Shown here piece by piece: positions 8,626 through 16,887 of a stretch of 64,000 nt of DNA. Every line of letters starts with the position of its first letter. Positions within the stretch are counted from its first letter, which is position 1. The DNA is from CBDDHT01 sp965228615 (GTDB lineage: Bacteria; Pseudomonadota; Alphaproteobacteria; Rhizobiales; Methyloligellaceae). Under the pieces are notes generated by a model. It searched no databases, had not been told where the DNA came from, and saw nothing but the letters and a program-made list of their open reading frames with translations. The position numbers and the translations under genes were made by a program. The stretch lies in contig CBDDHT010000004.1 of NCBI GenBank assembly GCA_965228615.1, positions 3,410,001 through 3,474,000 on the forward strand. The letters are read 5' to 3'.

Positions 8626-10836
8626 TTATTGGACGCGCTCCGGCTGAAAGCATTCCTGGCGAGCGAAGCGATCGCGGAATTCGATGCACCGGCGCCGAGT
8701 GACGACCACAGGTGCTGGAGCAACCTGCAGGTTGACCATGGCGCGCGGCTTCTTGCGATGCTTCTTCTTTTTCTTGATGATGATTATCTTCACGATCTTG
8801 ATCTTTTTGATGATCTTTTTGCCGTGCTTGTAAATCACGATCTTTTTGATGATCACGATCTTTTTGATCTTGATCTTGTACTTGCCATGTTTGTGGCCGT
8901 GCTTCTTGCCGCCGTGATGACCTTTATGGCCTTTCTTGCGGACAATCACCTTCTTTAGGATCACGACCTTCTTGATCTTGACGTGTTTCTTGCCATGGCC
9001 ACCTTTGGACCACTTACCACCCTTGGACCATTTGCCATGCTTTTGGCCGTGCTTCTTGCCCTTGTGGCCGTAGTGACCCTTCTTGCCGTAGTGACCCTTC
9101 TTGCCGTGTTTGCCGACAACCTTTTTGACGACGACGACTTTCTTGATCACGACGTGTTTTTTGCCGTGGCCCTTCTTCTTGCCGTGGTAACCACCGGTCT
9201 TCGAATGCTTACCCTTCTTGCCATGGCTCACCACCCGATGGGCGACGACGATCTTCTTGGCCGACACATACTTTTTGCCGTGATGCTTCTTCACATGCTT
9301 GTGGGTGCCAATGACCTTCTTGGTCGCGACCGTCTTTTTGCCATGGCGGCTGTAGACAGTCTTATGGCCAGCGACGACCTTTCTGCCCGACACGTGCTTT
9401 TTGCCGTGATGCTTGTGGACGGTCTTGTAGCCAATGGCGACCTTTTTGATCGACACATGCTTCTTACCGTATCCATAACCGACGGCTTTGTAACCGTTGA
9501 CGGACTTGTAGGTTGAGACTGTCTTCTTGCCATAGCGTTTGGTCACGACCTTCTTTGTCGAGACGGTCTTTTTGCTATGGTGTCCTCTGACAGTCTTATG
9601 GCCGGTGACGGTCTTTTTGCCCGACACGTGCTTCTTGCCATAATGCTTGCTTACGACCTTTGTGCCGCGAACAACCTTCTTGGAAGAAACGGTCTTCTTG
9701 CCATGCTTGCCACCGACGACCTTATGCCCGTTGACAACCCTATGGGTTGAGACGTGCTTCTTGCCGTGATGCTTGCCAATGACTTTGACGGTTGAGACAA
9801 CACGCTTGGTCGATACGAGCTTCTTGCCTTTCTTGCCGCCGACGATCTTCTTGGCAATGACGACCTTGTTGATCTTAACGATCTTCTTGCCGTGACGGTG
9901 GCTGACAGCCCGCTTAACGGCAACTTTACGGCTGATGACTCTGCCTTTGGCTTTACCCTTCGCTTTGGCGTGGGCTCTGCCTTTGGCCTTACCCTTCGCT
10001 TTGGCGTGAGCCTTGCCTCTTGCTTTACCTTTGGCCTTGGCATGTGCCTTTCCGCGAGCTTTACCGGCCGCTTTGGCTCGTGCCTTGCCGGCGACTTTTG
10101 TCCTCGCCTTACCGGCTGCTTTCGCGCGTGCCTTGCTTGCGGCTTTCGCTCTCGCCTTACCGGCAACTCTGGCTCTTGCCTTGCCTGCGGCTTTTGCTCT
10201 GGCTTTGCCTGCGACCTTCGCGCGAGCGCGGCCAGCGGCCTTGGCTCTTGCCTTACCTGCGGCTTTCGCACGAGCGCGGCCAGCGGCCTTCGCCCTTGCC
10301 TTACCCGCGGCCTTGGCTCTTGCCTTACCTGCGGCTTTCGCACGAGCGCGGCCAGCGGCCTTCGCCCTTGCCTTACCCGCGGCCTTGGCTCTTGCCTTAC
10401 CTGCGGCTTTCGCACGAGCGCGGCCAGCGGCCTTCGCCCTTGCCTTACCCGCGGCCTTGGCTCTCGCCTTACCTGCGGCTTTCGCACGAGCGCGACCAGC
10501 GGCCTTGGCTCTTGCCTTACCTGCGGCTTTCGCACGAGCACGACCAGCGGCCTTTGCTCTTGCCTTACCCGCGGCTTTGGCTTTCGCCTTACCCGCGGCC
10601 TTGGCTTTCGCCTTACCAGTAGCCTTACCGGCTGCTTTGCCCGCGGCTTTTCCGCCGGGACCCCGCGCCAGGATAATGTATCCCTCGCGAGTAGCATCAG
10701 AATGATTGGAAGATGAACTGTGTTCTGCAACAGCAATCGGCAAATTCAGCAGAGATGATGCCTGAGCAGAGAGTGAAAGACAGCCGACCGTAACAACAAG
10801 GGCGGCTGCCAAGAATCTTGGCAGACCAATACGCAT
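8626..10836 (-). CDS. Secreted, extremely basic tandem-repeat protein
   Basis: A 736-residue protein I do not recognise. Residues 1 to about 25 form a signal peptide (MRIGLPRFLAAALVV... ending near AQA). From about residue 60 to 280 it is almost only Lys, Arg, Ala and Gly in an 8-residue rhythm (KAAGKARA / KAAGRARA), resembling histone H1-like tails. A KGKAKGRAHA transition leads to about fifteen degenerate 20-residue units with core HGKKHVS-KKVV-GHK-V. Then come His/Gly/Lys-rich and KIKKIVIIKK segments, and a C-terminal cap with two Cys (RRRCIEF ... RQECFQP). The mature protein would be strongly cationic and periplasmic or extracellular, so binding to polyanions such as LPS, peptidoglycan polymers or DNA is plausible. 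The ATG at 10836 begins the signal peptide. Confidence 0.75.
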   Translation of the reverse strand: MRIGLPRFLAAALVVTVGCLSLSAQASSLLNLPIAVAEHSSSSNHSDATREGYIILARGPGGKAAGKAAGKATGKAKAKAAGKAKAKAAGKARAKAAGRARAKAAGKARAKAAGRARAKAAGKARAKAAGKARAKAAGRARAKAAGKARAKAAGKARAKAAGRARAKAAGKARAKAAGKARAKAAGRARAKAAGKARAKAAGRARAKVAGKARAKAAGKARARVAGKARAKAASKARAKAAGKARTKVAGKARAKAAGKARGKAHAKAKGKARGKAHAKAKGKAKGRAHAKAKGKAKGRVISRKVAVKRAVSHRHGKKIVKINKVVIAKKIVGGKKGKKLVSTKRVVSTVKVIGKHHGKKHVSTHRVVNGHKVVGGKHGKKTVSSKKVVRGTKVVSKHYGKKHVSGKKTVTGHKTVRGHHSKKTVSTKKVVTKRYGKKTVSTYKSVNGYKAVGYGYGKKHVSIKKVAIGYKTVHKHHGKKHVSGRKVVAGHKTVYSRHGKKTVATKKVIGTHKHVKKHHGKKYVSAKKIVVAHRVVSHGKKGKHSKTGGYHGKKKGHGKKHVVIKKVVVVKKVVGKHGKKGHYGKKGHYGHKGKKHGQKHGKWSKGGKWSKGGHGKKHVKIKKVVILKKVIVRKKGHKGHHGGKKHGHKHGKYKIKIKKIVIIKKIVIYKHGKKIIKKIKIVKIIIIKKKKKHRKKPRAMVNLQVAPAPVVVTRRRCIEFRDRFARQECFQPERVQ
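10261..10548. repeat. 72-bp tandem repeats inside the basic-repeat gene
   Basis: Four nearly identical 72-base units begin at about 10261, 10333, 10405 and 10477, each starting GGCTTTCGCACGAGCGCGGC on the plus strand. The last units carry a few substitutions. Each encodes 24 residues (three 8-residue modules). Near-identity at DNA level points to recent expansion by slippage or unequal recombination. Confidence 0.85.
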
Positions 10837-11368
10837 TACTAAACCCCTACGCACCACAAATGAGGTTGAGACTTAGCGTAACGAAATTTTAACGAATTAG
10901 TCCAGTAGGTTCTACGAAATAGTTAATATGTGATCTGAAATGACGCGTCGCGTTCGACCGCGAAAAAGAGTGGAAGGTTGAGGGGTAAAAGCCGAACTCG
11001 GTTAGGTGCCGCCGGTTCTTTGATGCCGCTTTGCATGCACGTACTTCGCGCAATCGATTCGTTACCAATTCAATAACAACCGCCGATTTTCCGGCGCTGT
11101 GTGGCATTTCCATCACAGCAATTTTGAGTGCCTTGATGACACCGGTATGTGCGAACTCGCTGAAAAATAGTTAGTTTTTCTGGTCCGGCGAAGAACGTGT
11201 CCCAAATCCCACAGCCCTTGGATTACACTGGCGGGCGACTCCAAGCATCAGCCGACATTCTCTATAGTGAACGCGTTGTCGGTCGTTGTTTTGATTCGAT
11301 GGCAAATGTAATCAGTTGCGTAAGAGTAAAGGAGTAGTGGCGACGATAGAGATACTGGAGACCGGGAT
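10837..11368. other. 532-bp intergenic region between divergent genes
   Basis: It separates the minus-strand basic-repeat gene from the plus-strand porin gene, so both promoters should lie here. An AT-rich block at about 10870-10930 is the likely promoter area for the repeat gene. I see no convincing gene; the short open frame at 10889-11116 has no signal or family resemblance. Confidence 0.4.
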
Positions 11369-12295
11369 ATGTTTGATAAATCCACCACAAAGACGAGCGC
11401 GCGATTGCCGCTTCTTCTTCAGACAGTCCTTGCAACCACATTCATTTTGACCGTCGGCCATACGGCTGCATTGGCGCAACAGAATTTGGCTGCCGTGCCG
11501 CAAACGTCTCCCAGTTTCATACCATCGCCACAGGACGTCCAAACCGCAAAAGGGGCGGCGGAGATCTTCGGAGCCCTGTCACTGACCACTGACAATCGTA
11601 GTCAGGGTTTCACATCGTCCAATCAGGAAAATGCGGTCCAGTTCGATATCGGCATCATCTGGAAGAATTTCTATGGTGGCGCTTCGGCCTCAAGCGTCGA
11701 CTTCGGGCAGACAACGCTCGTCGATGGCACGCTCGCTACACTCGCAGATCTGGAGCTGACTTATTACGCCGGCTACGTGAACGTTTATAAGAAGTTCGAC
11801 TACGACGTCGGTGTTTCCTATTCCACTTTCCCAGGTGCGCGGGATGCCGGGGCGGAACTCAACTATTGGGAATTCACCGCCGGTATCGGTCGCGAATTTG
11901 GTGAGCACATGCGAGGGGGTCCGGTTCGCCTTGGCTTCCGAACAAATTACTCTGCCGACTACAGCGGCGACAGTGGCGACAATTTCGTATTCGAAGGCAC
12001 CGTGAAGAAGGGGCTCGGCAAGTATCGTGACGGCAAGATTGTGCCGGTCCTGACTGCGAATCTTGGCTATCAGGATGGCGATGAAAACCGCGGCAACATT
12101 GATTACTGGTTCTGGAGTGCCGGCGTCGAGGTCAAATTCCACGACAAGATCAGCCTCGACATGCGCTACCATGATGCAGCGGATGTGCCTTTCAACTGCG
12201 CTGATCTATGCGATGCGGCATTCGTCGCGATGCTGAGCTACGAATTCTCTATCAATCTTGGTGGTCGCAAGAAGGAGGCGAAACCCTACAAATAG
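11369..12295 (+). CDS. TorF family putative porin, copy 1
   Basis: A 308-residue outer-membrane protein with an N-terminal signal peptide ending near ALAQQ (residue 37). It has the TorF/TIGR02001-type opening AAEIFGALSLTTDNRSQGFTSS followed by alternating beta-strands. A CADLCD pair of cysteines lies near residue 277, and the chain ends YEFSINLGGR. It is expected to form a small outer-membrane beta-barrel; substrate unknown. A closely related copy follows at 13643. Confidence 0.82.
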   Translation: MFDKSTTKTSARLPLLLQTVLATTFILTVGHTAALAQQNLAAVPQTSPSFIPSPQDVQTAKGAAEIFGALSLTTDNRSQGFTSSNQENAVQFDIGIIWKNFYGGASASSVDFGQTTLVDGTLATLADLELTYYAGYVNVYKKFDYDVGVSYSTFPGARDAGAELNYWEFTAGIGREFGEHMRGGPVRLGFRTNYSADYSGDSGDNFVFEGTVKKGLGKYRDGKIVPVLTANLGYQDGDENRGNIDYWFWSAGVEVKFHDKISLDMRYHDAADVPFNCADLCDAAFVAMLSYEFSINLGGRKKEAKPYK

Positions 12296-12305
12296 GGTTT
12301 CATCT

Positions 12306-13049
12306 CTATGTCGGTAATTTCCCCGTCTCCGGTTTTGGCATAACAACCGTGCGGGGAGCCGGCGTATCATTGTCCCGGATCCGTTTCACGATTTGATCCA
12401 GCAGACCATCTTTCCGCTTCTTTGAATCAAGATCGGCCTTGTCGCTGGCTCCTTCATCGGAGTCGCTCAACAAAGCCTCGAGAACCTCGCGAACATCATT
12501 TGTGGACTCGGTGGATTCCATTTGGTCTGCGTCTGCAGCGGCTTCCTTTTCTGATGATGGATCCGGTTTCGCTGCCACCGCGATTGCGGAAACTCTGGAT
12601 ACTGGTTTGTCTTCAGGCTCTTTCTCGGTTGGCTCTGTCAATTCCTCAGGGCGGTCGGCACGCGACCCCTTGCCGTTCGTGTCGTGTGTCTTGCTGTCCG
12701 TTCGCTCGCTCAAGGAACTCTTGACCGGCTGCAAGTTTCTCGTCTGAGTGCTGGAGGCGCGGTTCGAATCGCGCATGTCCTCTCGAGGAGGTCGGCTGGT
12801 ACTGCTCTTCAGATGTGTCGGCGCATCTGAAGACGCCGTATTCAATCCAGGGGGGAGCGGCGGCGGCTTATAGAGCCCTTGCACATCACGCGCTATCATC
12901 CAGTCCGGAAATCCAACTGTCCAAACCAAATCGTTAGGACCAAGTTTACCGTCGCTCGCCAACCGCAGGGTGTCGTGCCGACTGATCGGTCCGCTCATCC
13001 GCCCTGAATAGTAGACGTACCACGGATTGCCCTGCTCAAGCCTATCCAT
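12306..13049 (-). CDS. GYF_2 (DUF4339) domain protein
   Basis: A 247-residue protein. Residues 8-60 (WYVYYSGRMSGPISRHD ... FPDWMIARDVQGLY) form a GYF_2-type domain with its conserved Trp-Tyr and Gly-Pro pattern. It is followed by a Pro-rich PPPLPPG linker and a long, low-complexity, charged Ser/Glu/Lys tail with likely coiled-coil (residues 150-225). There is no transmembrane segment. The family is thought to bind proline-rich partners. It lies between the two porin paralogues but on the opposite strand. Confidence 0.7.
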   Translation of the reverse strand: MDRLEQGNPWYVYYSGRMSGPISRHDTLRLASDGKLGPNDLVWTVGFPDWMIARDVQGLYKPPPLPPGLNTASSDAPTHLKSSTSRPPREDMRDSNRASSTQTRNLQPVKSSLSERTDSKTHDTNGKGSRADRPEELTEPTEKEPEDKPVSRVSAIAVAAKPDPSSEKEAAADADQMESTESTNDVREVLEALLSDSDEGASDKADLDSKKRKDGLLDQIVKRIRDNDTPAPRTVVMPKPETGKLPT

Positions 13050-13642
13050 CAGTACCCACCTGTTACGCTAATGGGCAGAACGCCACGCACTGCACCTGGA
13101 GGCACTCTAAACCAAAACATCTTTCGGAACCAGATCATCTGCTTGCGGCTGCATATTGTTTTCGAAGCTGAACATAAACGGCGATGTTGCAATTCCACCT
13201 CTAGAAAATGTGGTTATGGAGCGGTCTGAATTGGTGCAAACGACCTGAACCTGTCTCAGAAATTCTGCGCGCCTCCATTAGTGGCGAAAATAGGGTTAGG
13301 GAGTTGGGCAATGGGTAAGAGCGGACATGCATTTGGTTGTCCCCTCTGTGGAAAATCATGTGGATTCGATGAAAATAACCAGTGCATATGATAATATTGC
13401 AACAGTCGAATTCCTTGAAGAACTGTCGATAACGTGTCTTTAACCTTTTGAAAAACAATGAATAATTATGTTTTTGGTGAGATCGGAAAATTCCTCAGCA
13501 TAAGTACTGTTGTGCAGAAGAAACGACTCTAGGATTTCGAAACTACAGGTTAGGCTGTTTGTGGCGAAATTGCGGTAGGCGGAATTGTGGGGACGATGAC
13601 GGAGGCGCGATGCAATAGGTAGAAGATGGCCGGGAGGCCAAA
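13050..13642. other. 593-bp intergenic region
   Basis: Divergent promoter region between the GYF_2 protein gene and the second porin gene. It is AT-rich around 13370-13470. A short minus-strand frame at 13201-13458 has no start signal or family resemblance, so I do not call it. A GGGAGG ribosome site just before 13643 serves the porin. Confidence 0.4.
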
Positions 13643-14560
13643 ATGTTCAATATTAGCAAATCACCGCGTTCAGCACGAAAGCACGACAGGCAGACCCTCT
13701 GCTTTCTAATCTGGTTCATTTCAGTTGCGGGCGCTCCGTGGTCAGTTGAAGCGCAACAGATCGCAAACGTGGTTCCACAGACAGCCGCTACGGTCCCGGC
13801 GAATATCCAACCGACCGAAGGCGCTGCCGAAATCTTTGGATCGCTCTCCCTCGCTACAGACAATCGAAGTCAAGGCTTCACGTCCTCCAATCAAGAGAAC
13901 GCGATCCAATTCGATGTGGGGGTTATCTGGAAGCAATTCTATGCTGGTGTTTCGGCTTCGAATGTCGACTTCGGCCAAACCGCTCTGGCTGATGGTTCGC
14001 TCGCCGGCATTGCCGATCGCGAGCTGACCTACTACGCCGGTTACGTCAATGTTTACAATAAGCTGGATTACGATGTCGGCGTCTCATACGTAACGTTTCC
14101 CGGGGCTCGCGATTCTGCCGCTGAACTTAATTACTGGGAGATTTCCGCCGGTGTCGGACGTACTTTTGGCGAGAGCATGCGCGGCGGTCCATTGCGCGCT
14201 GGCCTCCGTGTGAATTACGCAGCCGACTACAGCGCAGATTCAGGCGAAAATTATGTCTTCGAAGGAACGCTCGCGAAACCGCTGGGCACGTTCCGTGACG
14301 GAAAAATCAAACCGACCCTGAAAGCGAATGTCGGCTATCAGGATGGCGAAGAGAATCGCGGTAACATCGACTACTGGTTCTGGAGTGCCGGACTGGATAT
14401 CAAAGTGCGCGACAAAGTCAGTCTCGATCTGCGCTATCACGATTCAGCCGAAGTACCATTCTCGTGCGCCGATCTCTGCGACTCGGCATTCGTCGCCACT
14501 CTGACCTTCGATTTCTCAGCAAATCTCGGTGGCCGACGAAAAGCAACAGCGATGAAATAG
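13643..14560 (+). CDS. TorF family putative porin, copy 2
   Basis: A 305-residue paralogue of the 11369-12295 product. It has a signal peptide (cleavage near VEAQQ), the shared DNRSQGFTSSNQENA motif, YYAGYVNVY, GNIDYWFWSAG and the same CADLCD pair before the final beta-strand. Divergence is concentrated in the signal peptide and in surface-loop-like stretches, as expected for duplicated outer-membrane barrels. The start follows GGGAGG by about 8 bases. Confidence 0.82.
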   Translation: MFNISKSPRSARKHDRQTLCFLIWFISVAGAPWSVEAQQIANVVPQTAATVPANIQPTEGAAEIFGSLSLATDNRSQGFTSSNQENAIQFDVGVIWKQFYAGVSASNVDFGQTALADGSLAGIADRELTYYAGYVNVYNKLDYDVGVSYVTFPGARDSAAELNYWEISAGVGRTFGESMRGGPLRAGLRVNYAADYSADSGENYVFEGTLAKPLGTFRDGKIKPTLKANVGYQDGEENRGNIDYWFWSAGLDIKVRDKVSLDLRYHDSAEVPFSCADLCDSAFVATLTFDFSANLGGRRKATAMK

Positions 14561-14589
14561 TCGCGAGATTTCAAACGGCCTTCTTGTTT

Positions 14590-15843
14590 CTACGCGGCTG
14601 CTGCGGAAGGTGTTGGAAGCCGTCTCGGAAGCACACTCACAGCTGCAAGAATAACCAGTGCCGCCGTCGCCAGAATATAGAAGAGGGTGTCGAATCCCCA
14701 CCTCTCATAGACGATCGCGATAAGCGGCAGGGTCGCGGCAAGAACCGTGAAGCTCACCACATAGCGCACGCCATAAATCCGCGCGCGAAAGGCCCCGCTC
14801 GCCATCTTGCCGATCATATAGTCGTTGATCGGAATCTGGCCGAAGGCACCAAGCATGAATCCAAGCGCAACGGCGAGTGCGACCCCGTCCTGGAGCCCAG
14901 GCATTATTGCGAAGAACACCAGCTGAATGAGTGCGACGACCATGAACACCGATCGCGGGCCGTAGCGGTCGAGCATGACGCCGACCACAAGTTGAGCCAA
15001 AGACGCGATGGCGAATACAACAAACGCGAACACGCCGACCATCGTCGCGACGTCCGTATTACCCGGTAGGTTCAGCCTCTCGAGCCAGCCGACCAGGTCA
15101 CCGGCAATGCCGCGGAGCCGCTCATCGAATATCTTTGGCAGCGCGAATGTGGTGGATTGGAAAATAATGCTTGAGACAGCCGTGGTCAGGAAGACGATCG
15201 CCGATACACGGAAAAGCAGGGCTTTGTAATCCGGTGCCATCTGCGGTGTGTCCGCTGCTGCCGTTGCTTTACGCACTTCTTTGGCGGTGGAAATCTCGGT
15301 CCACTGCAAGGCGGCATAGAGGAAGCCCAATCCAATGGACAAGGCGCCCGGTATGATGAAGGCAGCACGCCAACCCGTATTGTCGATCATATAGCCTGTC
15401 AGCAGGGCAGCACTCGCAACCCCCAGATTGCCCCAGACACCGTTGACGGCGATGCGAACGCCGGTGTTCTTCCATTTCTGGGTCACGATTGCCAAGCCGA
15501 CAGGATGATAGATGGCCGCAAAAACGCCGATGATGAACAGGCCGATGCCGATTTGAAGCGGGCTCTGCGCAAAGCCGGTCGCGATCGAGGCCGCTCCGAT
15601 ACCAACGAAAAACACACACATCATGCCATCACGGCTCCACTTGTCCGCTAGCCAACCAGCAGGCAACGAAAAAAGGCCAAATGCAAAGAATCCAGGCGTT
15701 GCGTATGCGATCAGTGCGCCATATCCGAGGCCCCACTCGCGCGACAAGGCCAGGGCCGCAACTGTCGCGAACACGAGCATGAACAGATGGTCCAGAAAGT
15801 GGCCGATGTTCAGCATCAGAAATTGTAGGCGATCACGGTTCAT
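14590..15843 (-). CDS. MFS transporter
   Basis: A 417-residue, 12-span inner-membrane transporter of the major facilitator superfamily. The loop between helices 2 and 3 reads GWLADKWSRDGMM and the equivalent second-half loop GVMLDRYGPRS. The start at 15843 begins MNRDRLQFLMLNIGH; the open frame runs further upstream across the regulator's promoter and is not used. Substrate unknown. The divergent AraC-type regulator 112 bases away is the likely controller. Confidence 0.85.
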   Translation of the reverse strand: MNRDRLQFLMLNIGHFLDHLFMLVFATVAALALSREWGLGYGALIAYATPGFFAFGLFSLPAGWLADKWSRDGMMCVFFVGIGAASIATGFAQSPLQIGIGLFIIGVFAAIYHPVGLAIVTQKWKNTGVRIAVNGVWGNLGVASAALLTGYMIDNTGWRAAFIIPGALSIGLGFLYAALQWTEISTAKEVRKATAAADTPQMAPDYKALLFRVSAIVFLTTAVSSIIFQSTTFALPKIFDERLRGIAGDLVGWLERLNLPGNTDVATMVGVFAFVVFAIASLAQLVVGVMLDRYGPRSVFMVVALIQLVFFAIMPGLQDGVALAVALGFMLGAFGQIPINDYMIGKMASGAFRARIYGVRYVVSFTVLAATLPLIAIVYERWGFDTLFYILATAALVILAAVSVLPRRLPTPSAAAA

Positions 15844-15955
15844 TATAGGCCTCAAGTTCAGGGAGATTTGCGTTCGTGCACAGAATAGACTTGGCCAAAT
15901 AGCGACGTCATGCCAATTATCGTCGAATTCGCGCCAAGACAATGCAGTGTGGCCC

Positions 15956-16774
15956 ATGAACCAGATCCACGGCAGCCGGAGCACGGATCCGAGCGATTAT
16001 CAAGCTGTTCCGCGGCCGGTCGCAGCTATGGCAAAGCGTTTCGAAGATGGCTTCGAAGTTGCGCCGCACGCACATGAACGCGACCAGCTTTTGTTTTCGG
16101 TCAGTGGCATCATGCGGCTGAAAACCGAGCGGGAAGCCTGGATCGTACCGCCTGATCGTGCCGCCTACATTCCGGCAAACATCGTCCATTCGGTCTCCAT
16201 CAGCGGGCAGGTCGAAATGCGGACATTGTTTATCGACAGCAATCTTGGACACGCGCTTCCGAAGGCGCTGACCGTGCTCGAGATGTCGGATCTGCTCCGC
16301 TCTCTGGTATTGGCACTGGTCGACGAGCCTGTTCTCTACGATGAGAGGGGGCGTGGCGGCACGATTGTTCGGCTGATCCTCATGGAGATCGAACGGGCGC
16401 AATCCTTTGCCTTGGTCGTGCCGATGCCGCGGGATCCCCGACTTCAGCGCCTCTGTTCGGCTCTTTTGGCAGACCCGTCAATTCGCCGATCGCTCGACGG
16501 TTGGGCAGATATTGTGGGAGCGTCCGCCCGGACGTTGGCCCGTCTGTTTGAAAGAGAACTCGGGATGAGTTTTGCTGTTTGGCGCCAGCGCGTTCGCCTT
16601 CACAATGCGCTGGAAGCGCTTTCGGCAGGGCAATCGGTCGCTCATGTGGCCCATATCAGCGGCTATCGCAGCACGAGCGCATTTGGCGCTGTTTTCAAGC
16701 GAACCTTTGGCTTATCTCCTTCGTTACTGAAAGCAGGGGGATTGCGTCCCGCTGAGCTGAACAAGCAAATTTGA
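15956..16774 (+). CDS. AraC family transcriptional regulator
   Basis: A 272-residue regulator with an N-terminal cupin (residues 25-85, with APHAHERDQLLFSVSG and IPANIVHSV) and a C-terminal double helix-turn-helix (residues 175-265, ending in the typical GYRSTSAFGAVFKRTFGLSP). The ATG at 15956 gives the normal length for this cupin-AraC group. Its divergent position suggests it controls the MFS gene; regulators of this architecture often govern efflux genes. Confidence 0.88.
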   Translation: MNQIHGSRSTDPSDYQAVPRPVAAMAKRFEDGFEVAPHAHERDQLLFSVSGIMRLKTEREAWIVPPDRAAYIPANIVHSVSISGQVEMRTLFIDSNLGHALPKALTVLEMSDLLRSLVLALVDEPVLYDERGRGGTIVRLILMEIERAQSFALVVPMPRDPRLQRLCSALLADPSIRRSLDGWADIVGASARTLARLFERELGMSFAVWRQRVRLHNALEALSAGQSVAHVAHISGYRSTSAFGAVFKRTFGLSPSLLKAGGLRPAELNKQI

Positions 16775-16887
16775 CCAAACCCAGTGAGAAAACTACAAGA
16801 TCTGACTCGACGAATCCTGCTTTGGCAGGCGACTATCGTGCCAGAGAACTGAGATTTTCGAGCCAACCGGAAAGGTCCGCGTAAATA

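Noticed and set aside
10261..10548. CRISPR-like array
   Set aside because: The units are contiguous 72-base coding repeats with no unique spacers.
9651..10736. Long frames on both strands in the repeat gene
   Set aside because: Low-complexity DNA leaves several frames open. The minus-strand frame 8626-10836 is chosen because it alone has a signal peptide, is open throughout and carries a two-Cys cap.
13201..13458. 85-residue minus-strand frame between the porin genes
   Set aside because: No ribosome site, no signal, no family resemblance, AT-rich non-coding composition.
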